From Chamaecrista fasciculata (lineage: Eukaryota > Streptophyta > Magnoliopsida > Fabales > Fabaceae), in assembly GCA_003254925.1 (NCBI GenBank), contig QANZ01039296.1, forward strand, positions 1-64,000: a DNA stretch of 64,000 nt, written 5' to 3'. Positions 24,996 to 37,599 of this stretch are shown one piece after another. The notes under the pieces were generated by a model, which was not told the origin of the DNA, ran no database searches, and saw only the letters and a list, made by a program, of their open reading frames with translations. The number at the start of each line of letters is the position of its first letter. Within the stretch, counting starts at the first letter, position 1. The translations under genes and the position numbers were made by a program.

Positions 24996-25439
24996 TTTAT
25001 TGGTTAAAGTGTACTTTTGGTCTTATAATTTTTGCTCAGTTCTCAATTTGGTCTCATAATTTATTTTTTGCACTTTTGGTTCAAATCTTTTGCTCAGGAT
25101 GCTAATTTGGTCCCGTGTGTACTTTTGGTCTCATATCTTTAGGTCAGGTTGCAGAATTAGTCTTATATCTTTTGGTCAATTTCTAGAATTACTCTCATAT
25201 CTTTGGGTCAGGTAGAGAATTAGTCTCATATCTTTGGGTCAGGTGGGACTGATGGTGGAATTCTTTTGCAAAGATATGGAACTAATTATGCAAGCTGACC
25301 AAAAAATATATGACTAGAAGTTATGCAGGACCAAATGTGTAACCTGAGTAAAAGATACAGACCAAAAGTGTAACAAAAAGTGTTATGTGACCAAATTGAG
25401 ACTTTTGCAAAGTTATAAGATCAAAAGTGCATTGACCAA
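24996..25439. repeat. Inverted-repeat (MITE-like) element, 'agtctcatatcttt' family
   Basis: Left end 'ggttaaagtgtacttttggtc' pairs with the complement of the right end 'gatcaaaagtgcattgacca'. The interior contains repeated 'gtctcatatctttgggtcaggt' units on the left and their complements on the right. No coding capacity. Confidence 0.7.
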
Positions 25440-25677
25440 CTTTATTTTATTTCTTTTTAATTATTACATATCTCAAATCTTCACAACAATAAAAATTAGT
25501 AAATTACCATGTAATTAAACTGATAATATTATACTATTGTTAGTATAATATGACCATGCGTCTACAATATTTTTTTTCTAATATATTTTTAAAATATATA
25601 AAATTTAAATTTATTCGGAGACAAGATTCTAATATAAATACTAATGTGATTTAAAGGTTAAGTCGTTATATAAATAT

Positions 25678-26321
25678 TAGGCTTAAGTGCAATTTTGGTC
25701 CCCTAACTTTCGCAAAGGTCTCAATTTGGTCCTCTAACTTTTTTTGTTGCAATTTTGGTCCCTTAACTTTCGCAAAGGTCTCAATTTGGTCCCCTAAATT
25801 TTTTTGTTGCAATTTTGGTCCCTTAACTTTCGTAAAGGTCTCAATTTGGTCCCCTAACTTTTGCAAATGTCTCAATTTGGTCCCGTAACTTTTTTTGTTC
25901 CAATTTTGGTCTCCTAACTCTTGAAAACGTCTCACTATTAGTCCAAAGTGCACTTCCAAGTCATGAAAACATCTCCGCAAAATGGTCCTTTTTTAATCCA
26001 CTTCACTCATATTTATTACGTCATCAACCAACTCAGCCTTTAGATCGGCACTAACGGCAGATAATGAATGGAAAAAGTGCACTTGGGACCAACAGTGAGA
26101 CGCTTTCAAAAGTTAGGGGACCAAAATTGCAACAAAAAAAGTTAGGGGACAAAATTGAGACCTTTATGAAAGTTAGGGGACCAAAATTGCAACAAAAAAA
26201 GTTAGGGGACCAAATTGAGACATTTGCGAAAGTTAGGGGACCAAAATTGCAACACAAAAAGTTAGGGGACCAAATTGAGACCTTTGCGAAAGTTAAGGGA
26301 CCAAAATTGCACTTAAGCCTA
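25678..26321. repeat. Long hairpin element with tandem units in both arms
   Basis: The ends TAGGCTTAAGTGC and GCACTTAAGCCTA are exact complements. Each arm is built from several copies of a unit close to 'ttggtcccctaactttcgcaaaggtctcaa', reversed in the other arm, around a centre near 25950-26060. The frames here translate as a repeating peptide only because of this structure. It looks like a non-autonomous foldback/MITE element. Confidence 0.85.
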
Positions 26322-26445
26322 AATATTATTTTAAATTTTAAAATTATAAATATTAGGTTTTTAAGAAAATATGGTATGAGATAAATTGGTTGTTTACAAG
26401 AGAGGTGGATAGTTAATTTTAATAAAAAAGAAAGAAGTTATAACT

Positions 26446-27058
26446 TGATAATAGGCCCAATAATTAGTTGGCCCAATTGGCAGAAGATGCCTTTGGCCCA
26501 GTATGCCATGGGCGCACAAGACGAGTCGTAAGGGCGAGAACGCCCCACATCTCACTAGGTCAAGGACGCCCAGCACTATATTGGGCGTGGGCGCCCACAA
26601 TGCAAAAGATCGTGAGGGATAAGGAAACATTCCTTGAATCAATCAGGAACCAATCAAGGATCAGCCAAGATTCGCTGTCAATCAAGGCTAATCACTCAGA
26701 GATCCCTCCCATGGATCCTGCCTTGGCCATCAAGGCGCCTTACACCAATAAGGAAATTACGAGGGAGCCAAGGATCAGAATCAGATCAGCCAGGATCACA
26801 ATCAAGTATCCAGGCATTTGTGGAAAGATCACATCAGATCGCCCTCAGCCAGTATAAAAGGTTAACCCTCCACACTGGCAAAAGGTACGCTCTCTACTCA
26901 GTCAATTGACATTATTGAGCACATAACCATTACTGACTTAAGCATCGGAGGTGAATCGTAGGGCCACCCTGTGCGTTCATTGTCCTGCAGGTAACCTTCA
27001 ATCCAGAGTTGCCTCATCTGAACCAGGTAATGACCCCCGGCCAGAACCTAGTTCATCA
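26446..27058 (+). repeat. 5' LTR of the Tat-type element
   Basis: It starts TGATAATAGGCCC and ends CTAGTTCATCA; 613 bp. It matches the 3' LTR closely but has 16 extra bases ('gtatgccatgggcg'-type) near 26500. Confidence 0.93.
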
Positions 27059-27078
27059 CTGACGCCGTCTGTTGGGAC
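27059..27078 (+). other. Probable primer binding site
   Basis: The LTR is followed at once by 'ctgacgccgtctgttgggac'. This resembles the TGGCGCCGT-type primer sites of plant Gypsy elements, with mismatches. Confidence 0.5.
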
Positions 27079-27236
27079 TTTCATACAAAGTCCTATTTTA
27101 TTTGTTATCTTTAAAATTCTGGTTTATGCATTGATTTCTTTTCTGAATATGATGAACTCCTGGAAAAAAATCATGTAAATCTATTCTTTATATGTCTTCT
27201 CTAACCTGCATGTTCATCTGAACCAGAGAAAGAAAG

Positions 27237-27788
27237 ATGATATCAAACACAGCTGATTATCAGACTCCGGGAGGATCAGTGACTCAATACGATAATCAAA
27301 TATGGGTTGATGAACTCCCTTTAGTACTATGGTCATATAGAACCACCGAGCAAACAGCCACAAAGGAGACACCCTTTGCCCTGGCATATGGACACGAAGC
27401 AGTGATACTTGCCGAAGTAAATGTCCCAACTGAGAGGATAATCAACTATCCGAGTACCAATGACGCCAACTCCAGGATCGAAGAGCTGGATAGCTTGGAA
27501 GAAAGAAGAGAAGTCGCAGCCATAAGGCAAGCTGCCTACAACCAGATGGTTAAGAAGTACCATGACGCCAAAATCAAGGCCCGAACCCTCAAAGTAGGGG
27601 ACTTGGTCCTCAGAACGGTCGATAACAACCGAAAAGACCCCATACATGGAAAGTTGGGACCAAACTGGGAAGGACCATACAAGGTTACTGAAATCTTGCC
27701 TGGCAACGCCTTTAAGCTGGAAACCTTTGATGGAAAGCCACTTCCAAATGCTTGGAACATGGCCAAACTTAAATTTTTTTTCCCTTAA
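27237..27788 (+). pseudogene. Fused gag start and integrase C-terminus
   Basis: A 183-aa open frame. The first 17-20 residues (ISNTADYQTPGGS) look like the start of a Tat gag. They join directly to the integrase end: LPLVLWSYRTTEQTATKETPFALAYGHEAV, then a K-V-G-D-L-V-L-R block and a GPYKV-type block near the C-terminus. Protease, RT and RNase H are missing, so an internal deletion of several kilobases joined the two ends in frame. It cannot act alone. Confidence 0.85.
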
Positions 27789-28349
27789 TAAGGAAGCTTT
27801 GTAATAATCAAAGAAGGCCACTAAGCCATTGTATTGAGATTTTAAATCAATAAAGTACATTTTCTTTCCTGACACACTGTGTTAATTGAAATAAGTTGCT
27901 TGGGGGGAAGCTCTCGGAACAGCAACAAAAAGGCCCTCGAAGGCTCCTTGTGAGTATGGCACTCACCAGCCAAGCGGACAGACCCTCCCTTGGATGACTA
28001 GTCAAAAACTTAGGGTACGATACACAAATGCTCGAAGCATGTCCAACGTGAGGCAGCACGTTAACGTGCAAACAATACGACAATTAATTCTAAGCTAGCA
28101 AAATGCGAATTGAGGCAAGGCATGCAAAGCAAGGAATAAAGAGCTATACAAAAACATGACATAGGTTAAAGCATAATTATATGGGCGACACCGCCCAAAC
28201 CATTAAAAATGGCACAAGGGCTAGATCATCCAAATGTTAAATGTGGCATGAGCGCCACAACAAATCCAAAAATAATTAAAAAGGGCGCACATGCCCAAGA
28301 CAAGATAAACATAGGCACACAGGCCTAAGCATCAGCAGGAGTATCCTCC
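27789..28349. other. Spacer between pol and the antisense ORF of the Tat element
   Basis: No ORF is supported. A recurrent 'gggcgacaccgcccaaac'-like phrase, with related 'gcacatgccca' and 'gcgccacaac' phrases, occurs in 28180-28330. It reads as decayed short repeats. Confidence 0.5.
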
Positions 28350-28355
28350 ACAATG

Positions 28356-30232
28356 TCAGCAGGGGGCTTCCTCGGTATCATCAACGGCAGGGGCGCTATC
28401 GTCCGCAGCATCATCCACATCATCATCCGCGGCGTTCTCACCTACAGCAGCACGTCCTGGGGACTGATCTTCACCATCGGCGACCCTGTCTGTGGCATTG
28501 TCCTCACTCCCAACAGCAGGAACACTGGATTCCTCGCCTCCGATAATTTCGGCGTTCTCGGCTCCCTGACCATCTTCGCCCGGGAGAGGAACTTCATAGT
28601 TAGGAAACCATGGGATGTCCTCACCACTGCCCGATTCGTACCCCTTCAAAGCATAGTTCTTGGGCATTTTCGAGATCCTCAGCGCAAGATCAACATCTAT
28701 AGGGTCGCGGATCAGTCTGCCCTCAACTATCTTGTTCGGGCAAATTCCTGAAATGTTCAAGTTAGGGTTGCGCAGCCTCAACTGCTGAATGGTGTTCTTG
28801 AAACCCAGGTAGTTGTACCGGGAACCCCTCCGTTTGATTTGCCGCATGCCCAGGTCCTTGAGCGCCGCATAGCCGTCCTTGCCATTCTGAACTTCTGCTT
28901 CCAAATCAGCCACCTTCTTGTTAAGCACGTTGAGAACGCCAGTGGTCTCTTCTAGCTGCTTACCCCTTCACTCAAACCCGGTCTTGAGGGAATCCCGGGA
29001 TGCCTTAGTCAGGTCTAATTCCTCTGTGCGCTCCTCCACAACGCGACGCAATTTTTTGGCATCCTCACGCGCGTCATCCCTCTCTGAGATGAGGTCATTT
29101 CTGGAAACGCTGTTGGCCAAAACTCGCAGCGACACCGCCAGCAAAAATTGGGCAGTCTCCTCAGAGGGATCCTGGGTATTCTCCGTGGATGCCCGGGCCA
29201 GGTCATCCCGCTTGACCGCCGTTGCCTCAAACAGGCAGTTGGCCAGAACCTCCAAATTGTTGAAGTTTCCAGCTTTTGGAGCAGCTGGAATTAGGGGAAG
29301 TTCACTAGCAAGGCACACACGTTTCCGCGACGCAGCCTTCCCACCCTTGGATGCAGGAGCAACAGATTCTTTTTTCCTACTATCAGGATTGACAAGAGGA
29401 CTTGGAGCTTCAGTAGGCTCACGAATGGTAAGATTCTCAGGCTTCTTGGGAACAGAAGCAGACTTCTTCTTTGAGGGCGCCATCGCTTTCTCTTTGCCCT
29501 TATCCTCGCGCGGACGCTTGGTCCCGATTACATCGGCCAAAGAAGCCTCGTCCACTGCAAAGCAAATAGTAAAAGGCTTAGGAACAAGCAAGCAAAGGCT
29601 CAAATGCACATGCCAAAAGAAAAGAAAAGACACATACAACGTTTGGGATAAAAAAGGTCTGTGGTGATCAACCGCAACGCCGCCAAATGTTCGTCAATAG
29701 TTAGATCCTTCCAATTACACTCAAATGGCCCGAGATGAGGCCTCCTCCAGGACAAGGGAAACATAGCGTGCTCATCCGTTGCGCGAACCCAGAAAGGTCG
29801 ATCAGGGCCCGACTCCTTAATAAAAACAAACTTTTTTTGCCACCCTTTCGGATTACTGATGGCATGAGTCAAAATCTGTGGACGCCCAGGACGTCTATAG
29901 TAGGAGATGAAGCAGTTATCCCCCCAGCGAGCAAAGAAGAAGTACAAGAATAAGCGAGCTGTAGCGACAACGTCATCCCTCTTGCATTTGGCAATGAAGC
30001 CAAGCGGGACGCGCCATCCATTAGCGCTAATCTGAACGGGACAAATGTTCATGATGGGAAGTATGTCCAAAACCGCGGGGTGAAAAGACATTTCTATATC
30101 ACAGCCCTGAAGGGCGTGCTCACCAATAAAAAAGCCCCTCCTATCGGTGTAAAAAAGGTCTGGTGCTGTCTTCAAATGACTCAAAGTGGAGATCTCACAC
30201 CACGACATCCGACGGTGTGACGAGGACGCCAT
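28356..30232 (-). pseudogene. Tat antisense ORF, spliced, with coiled coil (putative Transposase_28-like)
   Basis: Exon 1 runs from an ATG at 30232 to 29638 and contains a globular domain (WCEISTLSHLK, ARLFLYFFFARWGDN, GWQKKFVFIKE). It resembles the 'putative gypsy type transposon' domain from memory. An 83-bp intron, 29555-29637, has a GTATG donor and a TTTGCAG acceptor and keeps the frame. Exon 2 (29554-28356) has a KR-rich basic stretch, then a heptad-like coiled coil (ISERDDAREDAKKLRRVVEE), then an acidic D/E/A-rich tail. One in-frame TGA at 28968-28970 interrupts exon 2. Its function in the Tat life cycle is not established. Confidence 0.75.
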
Positions 30233-33139
30233 CAGCTTCTAATTAAGTGTCTTGAGTTCCTCCACACCAAATTAAACATACAATACTGGTTCACAGCCTC
30301 GCTAGTCTTGTCCAAGAACGCCTGCTGCACCCTTTCATTTGGCCTCTGACGACGCCAATCAACGACGGGACGGGCGTTCCTCATAACCTCAGCCCTATCG
30401 GGACCACATGGCTGAGGCTCTTCCTTAACCCAAGGGACATTAGCCAATTTATGATTTTTACAGAGGAACCACTCGAGATAAGTTTGGAAATCGACCTCCT
30501 CACCATAAATTATCTGTTGGGGGTTGCCATCCCCGATAGAAGCCCAAATAGGGACACGGGTGTTGGAGAATTATAGAGTGAGCGCAGCGGAAGAAAAACA
30601 ACAACTTTTAAAATCGCATACTCTATAATTCCCTTCCAGGATCCACTAATTGAATTTATTCTAGTAAAGGAAGAGGTATACCTAAAAATCAATCGGTACC
30701 TTTCAACTTGCGAATCCGAGAAGTCCACTGGAATGTGTCCTTCCTCTGCCGGTAATCCACACGAGCAGTTTGGGAGACACCCAGGTGCTAGCCTCCTTCT
30801 CTTCTCCAAGAGAATCAGGGAACCCAATCTACGGTTCTTGAATGTTCAAGAACAATTCTTGAACTCCAAGAAAAAGTGGCGCACAACTCACACACAAACC
30901 CCAAACCTTTTAGGGTTTTATCACACCTTTCTCTCTCTAGGAAATATAGTCGACTTTCTCTCTCTCTTGGAAGTAGTCGACTTTCTCTCTCTAGATTTAG
31001 GTCAAGTCGAATTTTTTCCTCCTCTTGTGAAAAAGTGTGCAAGTCGACTTGGCCCTTTGGTGAATTAGGGAATAGATAATTATAATTAGGGAATCCCTAA
31101 AATAGTGAATTTTCAAATTATAAAATTATAAGATTACATTAATATTATAATTTATGACTTGAATTCTTAATTAAAATATTACATTAATATCTTAATTTGA
31201 ATTCAAAATGCAATCTTGAGATTCAAAATCCAAGATCAAATCTTGCACATGGACCCCTCCAAGAATGCACCTAACCCTAATCCTTTTATGGGAATTTTAT
31301 AAATCAAAATAACAACTGTAACTCTTAGGAAGTTATTACCAACTTATTAATTCCCTAACAATATTGAATTAAAATATTACCCTAATATCTTAATTCAAAA
31401 TTTGAATCTTGAAATCAAAATCAAATCTTGATTCAAATTCAAACCTTGAATCTAATTAACAAAACATTTTCATTAATTAAAAACAAGAAATTTGAGGCGC
31501 CGCCCTCAAGCTTTGTTATCCTAATATTGGAGAATTTAATAAATCAAGAATTCCCTAACTTTTAGGAAGCTTATTTAATTTATTATTCCCTAATATTTTA
31601 AACAATAATTTAATTGTAAATAGATTAATCAAATTAACTATTTAACAATTAATATATTTAAACTTGTCTAACAAATTTAAATATCATAATCGTAGATATT
31701 ATTTAAGAAAAAACTTCATGTCCTAAGACATTCAACCATGTCTTAAATCGTGTCACTAAAGTGACTCACGAACTAACCCTAATTCGTGTCCCATTGCGGT
31801 GTCTTGATCTTGCTCGTGTGTGACCCAGCAGGCCTCACGTGAAGTTGGTAGCAAGCCATCTTTATGACTCACAAGTCGAGAGCGGACTCTAGCAAGCCAT
31901 CACGACTACCCAAAACGCGTGAGTTATCGTTTTAACAAAATCGATTTAACCTTAGTACCACCTTATCATAATCCCTATTGTCACACGATATTTTGGTCAT
32001 GGATAAGGCACGGGAAAGTCATCCTTAATCCAAACCATAACTTTCTCGATTCCTTGAATTAGTCCCATTTCCCTGTGTGGCCACATATTCCTTAGACAGC
32101 CTCATCGAGGGGCCCAGTTAAATATCTCTCAACTTAATGAGGGACAAAATTCCTGCTTGGTCAACCACATTCCTCAGCACGGTAAACAACCAAACCCGTA
32201 CCTAGCCTGTATGGCTACCCTGTTATGGGCAACGTTGGACTAGGCCAAAGTTCGACATCTACAACGCTGGAATAGTCAAGACCTCTGGTCTAAGGGCATT
32301 GTGACAGGTGTAAAGGAGAGGCTAGCTCATGACTAAACCCATTCAGCACTCTCCAGGTCGATCCAACAACTTGTAACCCTTACATAATTACACCATGACT
32401 CTCGTAAAGCATCTCATGCGTGTATCTCCATACACCGAAGTCATGCTGGTCTTAGTTCATTCACATTCCCACCTGAATAATCGACCAGGGACAGTTTAGA
32501 ATAATTATCGCATAATTAATCAGGGATTGTTATCACAGTAAACATGCTAATAATATGATAACGACTCAATTTATCATCTATAAATTAGTCAATCAATATG
32601 TTCATACATATAAAATGATTGGCCCTAGGGCACAATCTCCATCAAAGGGCGCCACCAGCCTCCTCAAGAACTGTACACGCCTCTCCTGTGAACGCCGACT
32701 CTACAGAAGGAGACAACATCTCACGAATCTCTGATGACGTGGACGAGGACCAATCGACAGTAACTTGGGCAAAGTCTTTTGGCATTTGGGACGACGACGC
32801 CCCTGCATCCCCATCCCTCCTGTCCAGAGGAGAGTGAGAAGAAGACCCAACATGTGCTGACGTACCAGGCGCTGATGTACTAGGTGCAGATGTACCAGGC
32901 GCTTTCACACCAGCTCCAGAAGCTGAGGAAACACGATAATTATAACCCAATTGATGTAGGACTCTGCTCCACTCACCAACAAAATGGGGGGAAACACCCT
33001 CAGGGAAAAAGGGATCATTAGGAAAAATGACCCGGAGCGGTTGTGGTTGATCACCAAACTCAGACCAAAACTCAAACGACGAAGAAGATGAAGAAGATGA
33101 AGGAGAAATTTTAGAAAACTTACGTTCATCAAAGTCCAT
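30232..33139 (-). pseudogene. Upstream antisense ORF of the Tat element, split by a solo LTR
   Basis: It starts at the ATG at 33139 with a serine-rich stretch, then an aromatic segment (FEFWSEFGDQ, FVGEWSRVLHQLGY), then an A/P/G/T-rich linker. The frame is broken at 32645 by the solo LTR and resumes in the same frame at 30560. It then runs to a TGA at 30232 and contains an acidic-aromatic segment (EEVDFQTYLEWFL). The TGA overlaps the ATG of the next ORF (TGATGG). The product is unknown. It may be an N-terminal exon of the same antisense gene. Confidence 0.6.
30561..32644 (-). mobile_element. Solo LTR of the long Copia LTR family (copy 3)
   Basis: On the plus strand it starts TGTTGGAGAATTATAGAG and ends CACAATCTCCATCA. 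Flanks ACGGG (30556-30560) and AAGGG (32645-32649) are a 5-bp target duplication with one change. It splits an antisense ORF of the Tat element. Confidence 0.88.
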
Positions 33140-33813
33140 AATGCTGGTAGATTGAAGGAGGTCCTAGCGAGAAAATCTGGAAAATGTTGATGAACACTGC
33201 GAAGAACACAGTGAGTAACACTCAAGTGCAAAATGCATAAATCATAGACAAATGACAAAAATAAAGACAAAGCACTAACCAAAGGTCGACAGCGGCGAAA
33301 GCACAGGCTAATGTGACCAGCAACGACGAGCACACTGATAACCGGTGAAGAGCTCAGGCGATGAAAACCCAGAAAAGTGAGAGTAAAAGGAGAAATCGCA
33401 GAGGAAAGAGAAAGCAAAAAAGGAAGAAATGAGGAAGAAGGGAAAAATTTGGCGTTTTTGAAAAATGATTTCGGAAGCCGAGGCGTGGCATTTATTGCGC
33501 CACCATTGATCTCTGCTTCGCCATCATGGCGAAAGGGATAGCCACTGCGAGCCTGCCACGTGGCCACGATGCGCAAGCGTGCAGGAGAACGTGCAGAACG
33601 TGACATCATCACGGAAGTTGAAGCGACAAGGGTTGGTAGCTACCAGGCTCGAGAACGCCAATTCAAGTCAGACTACGACCACCAAGTATCCCTACGAAAC
33701 GACCCAAGGCGCCTACGATGTAAACGCCCATGAGGTTATAGCCAGATTCGAGAACACCCTCGAAGGGGACTCCACTGATGGGGACAGAGCTTCACTTCTT
33801 TTGTTGGGACTAG
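33140..33813. other. 3' non-coding part of the Tat element
   Basis: It contains the sequence upstream of the antisense ORF (possible antisense promoter). On the plus strand it ends in 'gttgggactag' directly before the 3' LTR, which is a weak polypurine tract. No gene is recognised. Confidence 0.45.
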
Positions 33814-34094
33814 TGATAATAGGCCCAATAATTAGTTGGCCCAATTGGCAGAAGATGCCTTTGGCCCACAAGACAAGTCGTAAGGGCGAGAACGCCCCGC
33901 ATCTCACTAGGTCAAGGACGCCCAACACTATATTGGGCGTGGGCACCCACAATGCGAAAGATCGTGAGGGATAAGGAAACATTCCCTGAATCAATCAGGA
34001 ACCAATCAAGGATCAGCCAAGATCCGCTATCAGTCAAGGCAAATCACTCAGAGATCCCTCCCATGGATCCTGCCTTGGCCATCAAGGCGCCTTA

Positions 34095-36499
34095 TGATGG
34101 AGATTGTGCCCTAGGGTCAATCATCCTTTAGATATGTTGGGAACATATCAATTAATTTATGGAGATAAATTAATGGTTATCATATTATTAGCATGTTTAC
34201 TATGATAACAGTCCATGATTAATTATGAGATAGTTAATCTAAACAGTCTCTGGTCGCTCATTCGAGTGGGAACTTGAATTGAACCAAGACCAGCATGACC
34301 TCGGTGCATGGGGATGCACGCACTAGATGCTGGGACGAGAGTCATGGTGCAATTATGTAAGAGTTACAAATTGCTGGACCGACCCGGAGAGTTCTGCATG
34401 GGTTCAGTCATTAGCTGGTCTCTCCTGTACAATCTGTCATGATGCCCTTAGACCTGAGGTCTTGACTATTCCGGCATTACAGTTGTCAAGCTTTGGCTTA
34501 GTCTAACGTTATCCGTAACAGGGTAGCCATAAGGGCTGAGTACGGGTTTGGTTGATTGTCGTGCTGAGGAATGTGGTTGACCAAGATGGAATTTTGTCCC
34601 TCATAGAGATGGGAGATATTTAACTGGGCCCCTCGACGAGTCTGTCCAAGGGAATGTGTGGCCACACTGGATATTGGGACTTACTCAGGAGATCGAGAAA
34701 GTTGAGGTTTGGATTTTGGATGACTTTCCCATGCCTGATCCTTACCGAAATATCGTAGGACAAAAAGGGATCTGCACAAGATGGTACTAAGGTTAAGTCG
34801 TTTAGGGGTTAAACGATAACTCACGTGTTTTGGGTAGTCGTGATGGCTTGCTAGAGTCCGCTCTCGACTTGTAAGTCATGAGATGATTTACTGCCAACTT
34901 CACGTGGGGCCTGCTGGGTCACACACGAGCAGGAACCAGATGCCAAGCTGGAACACGAGTTAACCCTAATTCGTGGGTCACATTTGTGACACCGTTTGAG
35001 ACATAACTTATTGTGGGACATAAAGTCTTGTCTTGAATTAATTATCTACAGATATATTATATTTAGATTTGTGAGACAAATATATATATATATATGATAA
35101 TTGTTAAATAGATAATTGGATTAGGCTATTTACAATTATATTCCTATTTATAATATTAGGGGAATTATAAATTAGATAATGTTCCTAAGAGTTAGGAAAT
35201 TATTAATTTATTAAATTCACTAATATTAGGCCTAAATAGGATGAGGTTGGCGCCTCATATATACAAGGAATTTAATTAATAAAAATGTTTTATTAATTAA
35301 AGTCATGGCTTGAAATTTGAAATTCAAATGAGATTTGATCTAGATTTCAAATGGATGAATTAAATATATTAAAGTAATATTTTAATTCATGACTTATAGG
35401 GCAAGTCGAAATTTTAGGTCCAATTGGATTTAAATATTAATGTAATATTTTAATTCAATTATCTAGAGTTTGAGACTTGGTGAGATTGACTTAAAGATAT
35501 TCTGGGAATTCTTTAATTCAATATTGTTGGAAAATAACAAATTAGTTATAACTATCTAAGAGTTAGTTAGTTATTTTAATTTATTAAATTCCACCAAAAT
35601 ATGGGGAGGATAGGCGCATGGAGGGAGAGAGAGATTTGGGAAGATTTGATCTTCCAAATTGATTCTCCAAGATTGCATTTTGATTCCAATTTTAATATTA
35701 AGGTAATATTTTAAATTGGAAATCAAGTCCTAAAATTGTGATATTAAGATATCATAATCTTGTGATTTGATAATTATATGATTTTAGGCTTTCCTAAAAT
35801 TATAATTATCAAAGTCCCCAAACCCTATAAATAGGCAAGCCATAAGTCGACTTCTTAATGCCAATTCTAGAGAGAGAAAAATTTCGATTTTGATCTAAAC
35901 TAGAGAGAGAATTCACAAATCTTGAGAATTGGATTCTTGAGAGTGAAATCACAAAGGTGAGAGCCTCATGCACATAGAGTGAAGAATCGACTTAAGCCTA
36001 GTTCTTCTTAGAAAGAGAAAATTCGATTTTCTCTTGGTGAGGAGAGAGAAAGAAATCGCAATCTTGCTTTCCTAGAGAGAGAAAGTGGCGCATAATATTA
36101 AGAGTTAATATTGTGTGACAAGGTTGTGTGGGATCAAGAAGTGTTCTTGATCAAGGCGCCATAGAGTTCTTGAACATTCAAGAAGAGTTCTTGAATTGAA
36201 AAGAACACCCGTAGATAAAGGTTCCGGATTCACTTGAGAAGTGAAGGAGGATAGCACCTAGGCATCTCCAAACTGTTCGTGTGGATTACCGGCGGAGGAA
36301 GGACGCGTCAAGTGGACTTCTTGGGAACGCCCCGTTCAACTAAAGTGATTGAAACTCTAAGGTATACCACTTAACCAAAAGTTTTAAATTCAGCTAGCGG
36401 ATCCGTTCGGGAATTCTTGGACCTGGGCGTTTAAAGTTTTTTTTTTAATTTACAGTTTTACACGTTTCCGCTGCCTTAGGCGCCCTAGAATTCCCAACA
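34095..36499 (+). mobile_element. Solo LTR of the long Copia LTR family (copy 4)
   Basis: It starts TGATGGAGATTGTGCCC and ends GAATTCCCAACA; 2405 bp. Target duplications CCTTA at 34090-34094 and 36500-36504. It carries the TGATGG start variant, so its terminal repeat is imperfect. Confidence 0.95.
35825..35833 (+). promoter_or_regulatory. LTR TATA box (copy 4)
   Basis: CTATAAATA at the same relative position as the TATA box of copy 2, followed by the 'aagtcgactt' leader motif. Confidence 0.6.
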
Positions 36500-36825
36500 C
36501 CTTACACCAATAAGGAAATCACGTGGGAGCCAAGGATCACAATCAGATCAGCCATGATCACAATCAAGTATCCATGCATTTATGGCAAGATCACACCAGA
36601 TCGCCCTTAGCCTGTATAAAAGGTTAACCCTCCACACTGGCAAAAGGTACGCTCTCTACTCAGTCAATTGACATTATTGAGCACATAACTATTACTGACT
36701 TAAGCATCGGAGGTGAATCGCAGGGCCACCCTGTGCGTTCATTGTCTTACAGGTAACCTTCAACCCAGAGTTGCCTCATCTAAACCAAGTAATGACTCCT
36801 GGCGAGAACCTAATTCATCATAACT

Positions 36826-36985
36826 CATATGTGGGCATGTGGCCTATCTCGTATTTAAATCAAGTAATGGGAATTCGAATTTTTCTTTTAAAAAATAAGA
36901 GTCCAAACTTAACCAAATATACTACATAAAATTCGAATTACAATTTTTTGATTGATAAATATTCAATTACAAGAAATGGTCAAAG

Positions 36986-37016
<31 letters not shown>

Positions 37017-37599
37017 CTTTTTGCTAAAAAATTTACATTTTATAGTTAAGTTTATTTCAAAAATAATATTTTTTTTTTGCTTAAAAAATGTCACATCTTT
37101 AGGATAACAAAATTAAGAATAAATAGTTTACCAAAAACAAAAATTAAGAATAAATAAAATTAAATTGTTAAAAAAATAAAAGAGAGAAAAAGTTCGCTAT
37201 TAAATATAAATGTAATAAGAAAGAGTCAATTATATGATTTTTTATATATAACCGAAAATACTACCTACCACACACGCTTTTGAATTTTGATCATGTAATT
37301 AATATGTATTAATTTATTTATCTAGGGCTTGTTGTACTAGAGTAGTAGAGTGAGAGAAAGTGCTTGTTGTTGCATTATATAGCTTCATGATACTCGTGTG
37401 TAATGGTTGCACGCAATTACTTACAACAAGAACTACATGTGACTCACAGGTAGGTGAAATTAATCATCTTACCAACAATTCTTTTACTCTTTCTCTTTCT
37501 TTTTTCTTTTTCTATTTTTTAATATTTGTACAATATATTTCCATGTGCTGCTAAGAGCCTAAGAGTGCTCGCCATATTATAATAATACATTTCTTGTTC
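36826..37599. other. AT-rich intergenic stretch
   Basis: It holds an AT dinucleotide run at about 36991-37015 and otherwise nothing recognisable. The small open frame at 37360-37554 has no supporting features. Confidence 0.5.

Larger units (their letters stand above)
26446..36820 (+). mobile_element. Ty3/Gypsy Tat-type element with gag-pol deletion
   Basis: Both LTRs are present (26446-27058; 33814-36820 including a nested insertion). Target duplications TAACT are at 26441-26445 and 36821-36825. Between the LTRs only an integrase C-terminal piece remains on the plus strand, followed by a long minus-strand ORF region. That layout is the hallmark of the Tat/Retand group. Two solo LTRs of the long Copia family (30561-32644 and 34095-36499) have inserted into it. 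Confidence 0.93.
33814..36820 (+). repeat. 3' LTR of the Tat-type element, split by a solo LTR
   Basis: The two parts, 33814-34094 and 36505-36820, together match the 5' LTR, ending CTAATTCATCA. The middle is occupied by solo LTR copy 4 and its target duplication. Confidence 0.92.

Noticed and set aside
25666..26384. Repeating-peptide frames (KGPKLQQKKLGDQIETF type)
   Set aside because: They are the translation of tandem units in a foldback element. The same peptide appears on both strands because the arms are inverted.
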